64,000 nucleotides of DNA from Diphasiastrum complanatum (Eukaryota; Streptophyta; Lycopodiopsida; Lycopodiales; Lycopodiaceae). The DNA is taken from assembly GCA_029204225.1 (NCBI GenBank), contig CM055113.1, positions 191,001-255,000 on the forward strand, read 5' to 3'. The translations under genes were made by a program, and so were the position numbers. Positions 53,430-64,000 of the stretch are shown here, one piece after another (position 1 is the first letter of the stretch; every line of letters begins with the position of its first letter). The notes beneath the pieces were generated by a model. The model saw only the letters and a list, made by a program, of their open reading frames with translations. It ran no database searches and was not told the origin of the DNA.

Positions 53430-56400
53430 TTAGCTCACTTTAGATGTGGCTTTAATTTTGGAGAGGAAGTGTGTGAACATCTCCTCATCTTTTTCCACAC
53501 AAACACAATGTCTATTTCGTCGCACCAATTCAATGGCCATGTTTTTTGTCCCAACAAATAGATCTATGATCACATCCTCCTGTTCAATGAACAAGTCTAT
53601 GACGTACCTGCAATGAATCGATCAATCAGTCTTATTGAAAGGCAAACACTCAGCAACCATCTGGCACTAAACATAACATGATTTCATATCTATTATGGTT
53701 CAGAGGTGCTTGGCGTTCCCAACACGCCAAGAAAGCTTAATGAGAAACAAACCATAATATAATCACAATACCTGTAAAAGGGTAGAGACCTCTCTACCCC
53801 TTCACGACATGCAATGTCATCCAATGAGCTATACACATCATTTGTATCCAGAACCCAATTGGATTTTGGCTTGGGTTTACCTTCGACGTATGTGCGTGCT
53901 GCTTTGAGACTATGAAGCTTGGGATAGGGAAAACCAGTACAATAGTACATTGACATAAGGAGTGAGGTTACCTACATAAAAGACAAACCATTATTGCCTT
54001 TACTGTCACCGTGTGTTTAATTGCACAGACATTGAAATATACAAATAAGACATCAAAAGATTTTCCTACATACATTTAAAAATATAACTGCCTTTGTTAT
54101 AGAGCATCATTGTGAGCTTGACTAGATGTCACAAAACTTAAAAAAAAAGAAAAGAAATCTCACTTCTTGAAAGGCCCCCTTTTGTACGTAGCCATTTTCA
54201 GCAAGAACAGTCAAGCACCTATGCAATTTGAAACCATTAGCAACAACAGATGCATGAATGAGTGGAAAGTGCTCCGCAACTGTCGTGGCAACATACCACC
54301 CCTGGTTAGCAACAAAAACATTGGCTACACTGGTGGTTGCCATAGCGAGGTCCTGTGTAATTGTATTCCATGTAGGCATAGAGGCTTTGTCCACCAGATT
54401 GACTCCCAAGGAGGTGGGAAAATATGCATACACAAGCTTGGCCACTATCTCGGATGGCTCGCCTTGTATAGATAGGTCGAAAACAAAATAACTCTTCAAG
54501 AATCTTCTCAGTCTATTAGTGGTTTTGCACTTCTCGACAACTAGGTTCTGTACATCTGCCAATAAACCACATGCACACCTGCCGAACAATAGATGTCAGT
54601 CAAGCTGAAAGCAAAGTATACAACACAAGGTTATGTGAGCATAATTGAGTATATCTACTAATGTACCTGCACTTGTGCCAACGATTTCGTTGATGGCATG
54701 TTTCCAAGCAATCTTTTCTGATCCTTCTTCGACCACTCACTCTTCAAATGGTGTGCTGTAGTCTACTTGGTCTAGGCCCTTATCCGTGTCCATCATTTTC
54801 TTTGTCCTTAACTCTCTTGACTGGTGATGCCTCTTTGATTGTTTCCTTCAGGCAGGGCCTTGTGGCGAAACTTCCAAAACAAGTGACTTTCCTTTTACAA
54901 CTCTTTGTCATTCTGAATATAAATCATCCTCGGAAGGGTGCCTCTTACCTCTAGGATAGTCCAGCCACCATGGACATGTGGTCAACTCCCATCGTGTGAT
55001 CCCAAGATCATTCCATTCAATGGGATACATAGATGCTGGGGAGTCAATGGTGATCCAATCAACAATCTCTGAGGGCAATTTGTCAATCACTTTTTCCTTC
55101 TTCATAGACATCAACCATCTACATAGTTCAAGAAGACTTTCAGTAAGGACAATCCAAGATATTCTCACAAAAAAAATTTGTTGTGATTTTTACTATATGG
55201 GCTTTGTGAGATATACCTGTATGCAAGTCTCTTGGCAGACAAAGTGAGCTGTGGTTGCTTGTCTGCAGGAGCTGCATTTCTCATGTCCTTCACCAGGTCA
55301 CCGAATGCATGAGCAGAGTGAAGTTGTCGTTGTCTTCTGAAATATGCCTCTTCATCAGGAAGTTCCTCGGAGCCAGGAAACAAGTTTTTCAAAATTGATC
55401 TGGTAGTCTCCATCATGTGCCACCAATATGATTCCTTGGCCATGAATTTGCGAAAACCTTTGTTATAAGAAGTCATGCAAAGCGAGTCTCGGGTTTCTTT
55501 GTTTCCTGCCAAGATGCCCAATATTTCTTTTTTCCTACAAATACAATAGTGCAAAAAATCAATGTATGTAATTGTATTTGCATTATGGCATCACAAAACT
55601 CACCCCTAACGGTATATGTATATGCACTTATTCGGCCCAACGCTGGATGAAACAATCATCTGTAGTTTGTCTTCGGTCACCACCAGACCCTTTCCTTGCC
55701 AATCAAGATTAAATAGAATTTGGAAAAAACCTGTGCCATTTGCAGGATTGGCAATAAAGGACAATTTTGTAGCTTTATCTTTGATTGAGAGCTCAACAAC
55801 CTATTGGGAATGGCAAAGAGTGAGTGATTTGAATCATGAAAATATGAGCAATGATGGCATTGCATGTACCAACAAATAAGTGTCAAATCTAGTCATGGTT
55901 GAAGTGTTAATCGCACATACTCTACTGTCCAAAGTAGGCAGGTCAGAATCTCTCACTTTTCTTGTCTTCCACCATTGGCGAATGTATCTGCTTTGTGCAA
56001 CTGTTTTCTCTTTTGTGCTAGCTTTTCTCCATTTCTCGCATATGGCTTTGTGTTCAGGTTGATGTTCCTTCTAAATGAACTTCGTTATGTGTATGTGCAA
56101 ACTATGCTCCCAGTGAAACAGACATGATCTTTCACACCCAACCATCTCATTACTTGGACCACCATTGAAAACAATTTGGACAGCTCTCCAATTTGCATGT
56201 GCCTCGTCTGCCATAAATCCCCAGAAATCTGCCTTACCATGACTCGACTGATCCATGACATTGTTCAACGAGGTCCAAAATAGGATTTGGGATTGTGTGT
56301 CCTCCTCTTTCATTTCGCAAGTTGTTATTGTCAAAAGCTCTTGAATGCTATGGCAACAAAAACAAGTATCAGTACTACTTACTAGGAATATAACGTGGAG

Positions 56401-57814
56401 AAGAGTGTTTGTTGCAACTCATTTTACCTGGCATCATACACGTGGCAGGCCATTGTCGACCACCCAATCACTCTCCTTGTGTGATCAAATTGCACCATGC
56501 ATGTTTGAGCTCACCATTGCCTGTTCTCCTCATCCGAATGATCAAGTCTACACCTGAAGCACGGCCCTTTGTAGACATCTTGAAAACATAGCAACACTCA
56601 TTAGGCCCACCTTGGCCTGGAAACCTGCTGCCATGAAAAAAATTCAAACATTGAATTTTTTTTAAGTAGTAGGAGACTATCAAGGCCATCTCCTAAAGGC
56701 AATGAAGCAGCCCTTGCCGTTGTGGCCATTTTGCGAAGCCTGTCATTCAAGTTTAGAGTTATTATATGGAGGTGCACCGATTAGTTAAAAAAAAAATACA
56801 ACAAAAGAAATTGTTAGTTGTTGGCACAAAGTGGAGTGCGAGACAACCTTCGATTTTCCACCAATGGCACCAATTCATCCAATAAATTGTTAAGCTCCAC
56901 ATCCCCAACAGTCTCTTCAGACTTTCTACCAGATTTGAGTATCATGGGCATTATTAGGTCCTTGGCTATGCTCATTTGGACCTTTCTTGGACCTGCCTTT
57001 CTATTTGCAGTAATTGCATTTTTGACCAATTTTCTAGTTTTTTCGATGATCCTCTTTGAAGTTCTTGGTTGCACGTCATGTCCATGTTCTCCCCTATGGA
57101 TCATTATTCGGGTGAGAGTGGTGTCTCTTGGCATCACATAATAAATTGTGCATGGACAGGAGCGCATGCAGATTGCTGGTTTTTGACAAAAAGAACAGGA
57201 AATTGTGCCAGTAGCATCAGTTGAGATACCAACCGGGCATGTTTTTCTTGTAGTTCTTTTTAAAAAAATGTTATTTTTTCCCCAATATTTATGTACTGGG
57301 AACATGTAACCCTTGGGCACTCCAGTAAGCCAACACAATAGCTAATCCTCACTATTGCATCACAAGATACATTGGTGGTCATTGGTTTGGTCCAAACATG
57401 CCCGTCATACTTTTGCTCCATACCATCCATTCCACTTGTTCGACCAAAGGTAGGAGGCAGTTTGAACACCACGTCTCCATTGTAGTATCTCGGAAGCTCC
57501 TCAACAACTTCATGTATTTTGCCTTTCTTGAGTAATTTTTTAATGATGTTTGTCCCAGGTCTTGATAAGATATAATCTACAATACTATGTTTATGTGTTG
57601 TCGTAGTTTTGTTTTCAGGAGAAAACAATTTATGAGAAGACTCTCCTTTGTCATCCGAAGTGTCCACATCAATTGTCTCCAAGGTGAAGTGGGTACTACT
57701 GCGATCAAAGGGCATGTTAAATTCCATTTCATCAGAGTCTTTTGATGAATCAAATGAGGCGGAACTGTCAATAACAATTCCCTCCTTGCGATCACACGTA
57801 GAAGCATAAGCCAC
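53430..57814 (-). pseudogene. Decayed multi-exon gene: MULE-like transposase plus N4/N6 methyltransferase-like C-terminus
   Basis: Ten or so minus-strand exons. Approximate limits: 57814-56848, 56739-56428, 56347-55921, 55800-55610, 55534-55217, 55118-54949, 54755-54667, 54578-54164, 53971-53772, 53607-53430. Several introns have GT-AG ends with matching phase (55216-55119, 54948-54756, 54163-53972, 53771-53608). N-terminal part: a Cys/His-rich region (CSFCQKPAICMRSCPC, IHRGEHGHD) like WRKY/GCM-type fingers of MULE transposases, then GWSTMACHVYD and ADEAHANWRAVQIVFN with CLFHW. C-terminal part: GFKLHRCLTVLAEN, RSLPFY, then DVIIDLFVGTKNMAIELVRR and CVCVEKDEEMF, matching motif I of permuted N4/N6 amino-methyltransferases. 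Damage: a frameshift near 57257, another near 56500, a TAG at 56071-56073, and a degenerate motif I (FVGTK for FxGxG). The true start is not visible. Confidence 0.5.
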
Positions 57815-57822
57815 TGGTTATC

Positions 57823-59400
57823 AATTCACAGGTCTGATAGCTTGCTAGGAAGATAAGAAAGAATGCTAATCATGCTGTAAAAAATTACAGCATGATCTCC
57901 TTATGGATTTGCTGGTATCCATCCAAAATCACCAAAAATGGTTATTTTTGACACTTTTTTGACTTCCTACAAGCCCAATTCATGAAATTCTTGGCTCTAA
58001 CTTCAGTGACAACGTAAAAAGATTTTGGTTAAACTTTTTACAAGCTCTACATGGTGTTTACAGCCACCTACTATCCAACTTTATGAAAAAATAAGCAAAA
58101 ATGATGGTTTTGGGCTCTTTTCCAGTTTTTTCTTTACTATAAAGTGGAAATTCATAACATGCAACTCTTTTTCTACACATGCAAACCAGTTTACAGAATT
58201 ATAGCCATCTAATTGATTTGATCTTGCTGGATTTTAGTTCTTACCATCAATTTTGAGTCAAAAAGCATGAAAAACCAAGCAATTTGGAAAAAAAACTGTT
58301 GGCTAATTCCGAGGAATTCCCGAGATGCCGAGCCAAGCTATTCTAAAGAGCACCTCCCACTCTAGACCGAGGAGGTCCTTGAAGAAGAATAGAGACGTAA
58401 AAATGAGAGCCAAACTTGTAATAAATGTGGTAGACCCCTCTTGAATAAAATAGGGTGAGCCACCTTTTGATGGTGACCTCTAGTGGAGGAACTAATTCCA
58501 CTTGTAGTTTGTAATTTGTGGAATTGCCACTTAGGCCCCACATAGGCAGCTCCTTGGCTTATTTAAGAGCCCCCCTCTCTTGTGAGAGAGCTGGTTGTAA
58601 TGCTCTTGCTCTTGTTTTAATGAGAAAGATCCTCCATGAGTTTTGAGCTTTCATCTTAGCTCCATGATCATGTTGGTGTTCTTGAGTGAAGATTTCATGA
58701 TTCGCTTTCATATCTTAATGTAGTTGTGGAATTAGAGTAGATTTTTGTTTCCATTGTGTTTGTGGAAGTAGAGTAGATTAACTTCTTGTTTTCTTGTTCT
58801 TGATTTGAACCAAGCTTCAAGTAAACTAAATAGGCTAGATCTTTTGGTGTAGATCTTGCATATTTCCTAACATTCCAGTTCTTGATGTTCTTGAGAAGTC
58901 CAAGAGATGGTTATTTCTTGATCCTTGCACTTTGATTGCTTGTTAGTTAATTTCTTGTTTTCTTGTTTCTTTTACTTAGATTAAACTGAGAATCTTGATT
59001 GTTGTCCCAGTCGTTTTTACAGTAGATAGAAGTTAGAATTGTATGGAGTTCATTTGCAATGCATGCTTATCTTTAGATGGATGTTCTAGGTTTGCATCGT
59101 TCTTGACTTTTGTGAGTGAAAATGGAGTGAACGTGATCTAAAAAATCCACTGATAGGCTAGATTAAATATACAACATGAATCGAATCTTTCTGCCTGATC
59201 TAGCAATGTATTAAGAAGATAACACCAAGAATGCCTAACCGCCTGGTAACGAATAGAAACAACCTGTAATCATAGTAAAGAAACCATGAAACCATGGTTC
59301 ACAGATTCTCAATGATAGAATCTTTGAACATTTAGTGTCATTACCACCAGTGCACACACACAACCTAGTCAAAAACATGACCTCTATGCGCTACACACGG
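57823..59400. other. Noncoding; possible LTR of Gypsy G
   Basis: No coding frame. From TGTTGGCTAATTCCGAGG (about 58298) the sequence has LTR-like traits: a TTATTTAAGAGCCC TATA-like box near 58559 and a TTTTAATGAGAAAG stretch near 58615. No matching second copy and no PBS were found, so it is only a suggestion. Confidence 0.35.
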
Positions 59401-59439
59401 TACTTGAGGCTTCACATTCCACATCTCAACAACTCTGGT

Positions 59440-60050
59440 TTTGACCGAGTCTCTGGCTCAGACCTCAACCGAGTCTTCAAATTCCAAACCTGGCCAAGTC
59501 CAAACACTCCCATCTGCCGAGTCCCATATCCCATCTCGATTGGATCCTTAACATTAGCTCTCGACCGAGTCCTGACTAACCATCTCGACCGAGTCCTGGA
59601 TAACAAATCTCGACCGAGTCTTCTCAATATGACCTTGAATGAGTCTTATCAGTCCGATCTCGGCTGACGAGTCCTCTTAGTTTGACTGGGTCTTCTCAAT
59701 CAGATCTCAACTCAAGACTTCTCAGTCTGATCTCGACCAAGTCTTCTCAGATCTCGACCAAGAGATCTCAGTCCGATCTCGATTGAGTCATCTCAGTTTG
59801 ATCTCGATCGAGTCTTCTCAGTCCACTCTGGACCGAACAATCTCAATCTCATCTCAACTGAGTCCTTGCAGTGTCATCTCAACCGAGTCCACTTGTCAAA
59901 TCTCAACCAAGTTATTGCATTGACTTCTCGACCGAGTCTTCTCCATTAAATCTCAACCGAGTCCTACCATCAAGTCTCGATCGAGTCATGACATCCAATC
60001 TCAACCGAGCCTTCGACCTTGACGTCTCAACTGAGCCGAGCACGTACTTG
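59440..60050 (+). repeat. Degenerate minisatellite with core TCTCGACCGAGTC
   Basis: About 20 imperfect units of roughly 27-32 bp around TCTCGACCGAGTCNTCTCAG, spread over 600 bp. Unit spacing varies. It lies before the Gypsy G gag and may be part of the element's leader. Confidence 0.8.
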
Positions 60051-60372
60051 AAAGTCAACTCACTCTATGACTAGACTTGTACCCTAGCCAATTGACATAG
60101 CTATCAGCCAAATTCCTTTGACTACTACTCATCTAGATACTATGCAACTTGGTTTCACACCAGTCACACTACTCTAACCACTGTACCTTTTTTTTCAAAT
60201 TTATATCTAAACCCTTAATAACAAAAAAAGAAAAGAAAAGCCCCAACCACAACACCACCAAGGTACTCTAGACATTACACATGGATTGTCATTATGATCC
60301 CAATTATACAGATGATTATTAACCTTAGTATGTTGTCACCTCCCACTGAACAAGCTAGACACAATCGATCTA

Positions 60373-62003
60373 ATGAAATCCCAAGTACATGAGCCATCCA
60401 CAAATCCACTCGAGAGATGGGAGCCCACTAGAACCGAACCTTCATATGAACGACCACATTTTCATGCTGCCAAGTTTTCTCATGCAAGAGCTTACCTAAA
60501 TGGGGCTTTTGCCAACCACAGACCTCATACTGAAAAACACACACCAAAACTAGATCTCCCTAAGTACGATGGTCATTCGAACCCTCAGAGATTTTTATAA
60601 ATCTTTGAGAATGCTTGTGATGTTCATGGTGAAACATCAAACGAAGCCATGGTCCAACTTTTCTCGATGACCATGATCAATCGAGCACGTGAATGCTTTT
60701 TCAACCTGGATCATGAAGATAAACTTGATTGGTCACTCTTGAAAGAGTTCTTCATCAAGTGATTCAAATCGTTTTGTTTGATAGAAAGTCCCTTTGTCAA
60801 ATTGAGTAACATCAAAATGGCAAAAGGATGAAAAAGTACGTGACTATATCAAACGATTCAAACACTTAAAGAGTCAGGTACAAGACAATGCTCATCATCT
60901 AGTTTCTAGTTGGACTTTCTAGATGGATCAGACGTGAGTTCAGATCTAATAATGAGTACACATCCTTAAAGACAGCCATGTTTGATGCCATCCGCGAAGA
61001 AGATGAAAGATCAGATGTTGAAGAGCCTATAGGAAGGAGAGCACATCGTGTTGTCCATGAATCCAAGCTGACCGAGGAAACTCGAGATCAACTTTGGAAA
61101 TCTCAGATGGAGTTGCTTAACTAGCAACACCAACACCATATGGAGAGACTTACAAAAGAGATTCAGAACACCCTGAAGTCTATACAAAGCTCCATGCCAG
61201 TTCAATTACCCACTGTCCAGGTATATCATAGACGTGACAATAAGTGCCCTCATTGCAGAGGTGCACACACTTGCACTGAATGCCCATCATATCAACTAGT
61301 ACTAGACACCTCTTTGATTAAATGTAAAATATGTGATTTCATGGGCCATTCCTCTTTTTACTGCTACTACAATCCACGAAACCAGCATCACAACCAACTA
61401 GGAGGACAATACCAGCCTCCTAGAAATCAATTTGTTTCACGGAACCCACAACATCAATATCATCCACAAAACAATCCACATGTTCAAATGCAAGAGTTGT
61501 CTAGACAACACAAATAGAAAATTCAGCCTCAACTAGCACTTTTAGGTCCACCTCCAAGGGGACACACTGACGTAGGATCACAAAAACATTGACCCCATAA
61601 AAAGAATCTGTTCAAACCCATTTTGTTGATAACTTCTATGATCAATCATACCATGCATATACCACCTCTACTTCTGGCAGTTCCACACACTATCATGAGG
61701 TTCCCTCATGCTTCTGCAAATGAGATGAGTATCCTAATATTTCAGAAACTCCAGGATTGCTAGCCATCCAAGATGGCTTTGCAATTGCCTAAGGGCCCAT
61801 GAGCAATAGATGCTTCATCTGTGGCAAGACGGGACATTTCATGGTCGATTATAAAGTCAAAAACCAATACCATGTTGACTATCCGGAGTGTGTTCGCAAA
61901 CACAGCTTCAAAGATTGCCCCAACCAAACAAGTTCGGCTATTAACAATCGCCTCGGGTTCAAGTGGTCCACTCACGGACTCATCATGAAGAAGTTCCACT
62001 AAA
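60373..62003 (+). pseudogene. Gypsy G gag with several zinc-binding clusters
   Basis: Begins near 60373. LDLPKYDGHSNPQRFL marks the start of a Ty3-type capsid, and CFFNLDHEDKLDWSLLKEFF follows after a stop at 60600. Three Cys/His clusters follow: CPHCRGAHTCTEC (61246), CKICDFMGHSSFYC (61324) and CFICGKTGHFMVDY with CVRKHSFKDC (61813-61920). A stretch of heptads near 61140 may form a coiled coil. Stops at 60600, 60763, 61123 and 61516 break it. Multiple clusters are more than the one or two usual for gypsy gag. Confidence 0.65.
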
Positions 62004-62149
62004 TTAATGTAAATTTGGTGCAGACGCTAAACCATCCTACCAGAAAAAGTGAGAAAAAATACCATGTGACAATGGCATCAGAAAGCGATTCCAATTTGAT
62101 GGATTTTGTTGTTCATGATGTAGAATTGCACATTTAGGATTATTATGAA

Positions 62150-62860
62150 AAACTAATATAGATATTGTTCTCGGGCAACAATGGCATTTTGATAAGAACA
62201 AGTCATTGAGAATTGATTTTGTTGAAAAATCTTTATCTTTTATGCATGAGAATTCTTTAATCGAGATCATGGCTAGTTTAAATGTGGCCACTAAAAATGT
62301 TAACATTCCTTGTAAACAGGAATTTAATTCTATTATGAAAAATTTTGATTTTAAAGTTTATTTATGTTTTCATAATGATATCATTCGCTGCAATGATGAA
62401 GAACTTAACATAAATGCCATGAATATACCCAATGAGAACACTACAAAATTTGAAGCCTATAATGAACTTAGGCAGGAATTCAATGATGTTTTTTTAGTTT
62501 ACCACCAGAAAGGATAATTGATCATAAAATTGACCTAATACATGGAGCAATTCCAATCGCACAACGTCCTTATAGGATGAGTGCATCGGAAGAGGCTAAG
62601 GTAAGTAGGCATTTACATGATTACTTGAAAAAGGTGGGTACAACCTAGTAAGTCTCCTTGGGCATCACCAATGGTTCTGGTTGCCAAGAAGGATGGGAAT
62701 ATAAGGTTTTGCGTCGACTATAAGAAACTGAACAACGTAACCATTAAGAATAGATATCCACTACCATGGATGGATGATCTAATAGACTATCTTGGTGGTG
62801 CTAGGTACTTTACCAAGATAAATCTAAGATCGGGCTACCATCAGATACGCATTACCAGAT
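62150..62860 (+). pseudogene. Gypsy G protease end and RT start
   Basis: DIVLGQQWHFDKN near 62160 is the ILG..W segment of a protease. A frameshift near 62512 (in a T run) leads to the [60 protein letters not shown]. The frame then changes abruptly to copia gag at 62860, so finger and part of the palm are present but the catalytic Asp pair is not. Confidence 0.75.
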
Positions 62861-64000
62861 GGAAGCTGAAGGATGGAAAGGGTTTTGCGCTGATCATCCT
62901 CAATATAACGGATGTATCTGAGGCTCAGACATCGAAAGAAGTCGGATCTGTCATAGATGATCAAGATGCAGTGATGCAACTACTTACAATCCAGAATTGA
63001 CTCTTTCGAGAGTCATTACTATGTTGTTGCAAGAAGACACAAGGAGGATGAAGCCTCAAGTTCCTCAGCTGATTCTCACGCCTTGTACACCAACAAGAGC
63101 ACGACAAAGCAGAAGAAGAAGAAAGGCCCAAAGCAATCAAAGCCAGACCAACCAGCTCAGCACAAGGAACAGTCGAATCCGTAGACAAAGAAGAAGCTGT
63201 TCTGCAGATACTGCAAACAAAACAACCACGAAATACAAGAATGCCAAATACTTCAAGCAAAGAACAACGTCAAGAGATAGTCAAATCAAGTGGCAAATGC
63301 AGCTACAGAAGCTCCACAGTGTATTCAAGAAGCGGATTATGATGCCTTCATGACTAGCCATCAAGGAGCATCTGGCAACAGTTCTTGGTTCCTGGATTCC
63401 AGAGCCACTCAGCATATGACTAGCCTCATTGGCTGTTTTGAGTCCTATACACCTTACGGTACCCATATATATGTCCACTTTGGTGACAATAGCACATAGA
63501 CTATTAAAGGTGAGGGCACTATAAGATTAAACTTTGCTAATGATCAGTCTAAGCTGCTCTCTAAGGTCCTTTATGTACCAAATTTATCTACAAATCTGCT
63601 CTTTATAAGCAGAATCACAGATCTAGGACACAGAGTAGAATTTGAATGTGATCAGTGTAAAGTAGTGGATAGGACAGGCAATATCCTAGCACTCGAAAAG
63701 AGGCATGGATACTTGTATAAATTGAGTCATTGTTTTTTTGCCTCTAGTCAAGCTCTCAATACTTCGATTTATTCAAATAAAGGTCTACTTTGGCATTATA
63801 GACTTGGTCATTTAAATCATGTTGTTGTACAATGAATGTCTAGAAAATCTATTGTTCTTGATCTTGACTATCCTCTCGAAAAAGTCGAGTTACCTATCTG
63901 TCAAGACTGTGGTAAACATGCTAGGAAACCATTCAAGTCAAGCGATCAGCATGTTGCTAGAGGATTGCTAGATGTTGTACATTCAGATATTTGTGGCCCG
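62861..64000 (+). mobile_element. Copia 4, internal fragment running off the window
   Basis: Plus strand. It starts in a gag N-terminus ([18 protein letters not shown]), skips to AVMQLLT, then continues with broken frames through a zinc knuckle (FCRYCKQNNHEIQECQ, CX2CX4HX4C, about 63200). Protease: WFLDSRATQHMT (63391), in which Gly of DSGAT is Arg. GAG-pre-integrase: LLWHYRLGHLNH (63788). Integrase start: CQDCGKHARKPF and LDVVHSDICGP (first Asp, 63970). Stops at 62998, 63498 and 63834. There is no LTR at its left end, where it joins the Gypsy G RT. Confidence 0.8.

Noticed and set aside
59335-60074. Short ORFs through the TCTCGACCGAGTC array as an encoded repeat protein
   Set aside because: Unit lengths are not multiples of three and stops occur throughout; the array is not a coding repeat.
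1-64000. CRISPR arrays, rRNA or tRNA genes, bacterial operons
   Set aside because: None seen. The regular repeats are micro- or minisatellites, and tRNA-like strings are only primer binding sites of LTR elements.

Overview
This window is plant nuclear DNA made almost entirely of retrotransposons of several ages, many inserted into one another. The plant assignment rests on LTR elements primed by initiator-Met tRNA (binding sites beginning TGGTATCAGAGC), Ty3/gypsy elements of chromovirus and Tat/Athila-like type beside Ty1/copia elements, an abundant LINE family with an APE-type endonuclease, and host-like exons bounded by GT-AG introns with T-rich interiors. The mix of families would fit a large-genome land plant, possibly a seed-free one (fern or lycophyte), but that is inference. 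I see no rRNA or tRNA gene, CRISPR array or bacterial feature.

Layout. 1-2880: LINE A (minus), with a duplicated endonuclease segment and a solo LTR inside it. 2881-3045: scrap of a gypsy B accessory ORF. 3046-4640: LINE B (plus), with its reverse transcriptase deleted. 4790-12050: LINE D (minus), split by Gypsy A, a chromovirus at 5411-11788 with both LTRs, PBS, PPT and a perfect GGGTG target duplication. 12051-17672: Gypsy B1 (minus), with an accessory ORF beyond the integrase. 17675-18060: LINE scrap. 18100-23300: LINE C (plus), the most complete LINE. 23300-24120: minisatellite, poly-A tracts and a GC-rich hairpin. 25327-26242: first exon of a probable host gene (minus). 27220-30759: LINE E (plus), carrying a solo LTR and truncated by Copia 3. 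32326-37206: Copia 2 (plus), a short non-autonomous copy with an AAGAC target duplication. 37678-39500: an unknown ORF and a gypsy gag. 39820-52618: Gypsy B2 (minus), split by Copia 1 at 45442-51619. 53430-57814: a decayed multi-exon gene whose N-terminal part looks like a MULE-type transposase and whose C-terminal part looks like an N4/N6 amino-methyltransferase. 59440-62860: Gypsy G (plus), with a minisatellite leader. 62861-64000: part of Copia 4 (plus), running off the window.

Almost no element here looks able to move alone: frameshifts, stops and lost catalytic residues occur throughout. The nesting gives a relative history. LINEs came first and were hit by Gypsy A, by a relative that left a solo LTR, by an unrelated LTR element and by Copia 3. 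Gypsy B2 was later hit by Copia 1. Copia 1 and Copia 2 are one family, whose LTRs carry many copies of a palindrome with a CACGTG or CATGTG core.

The items most worth a second look are the transposase-plus-methyltransferase gene at 53430-57814, the gypsy B accessory ORF with its own conserved TATA box, and the shortened Copia 2 with a duplicated extra domain.
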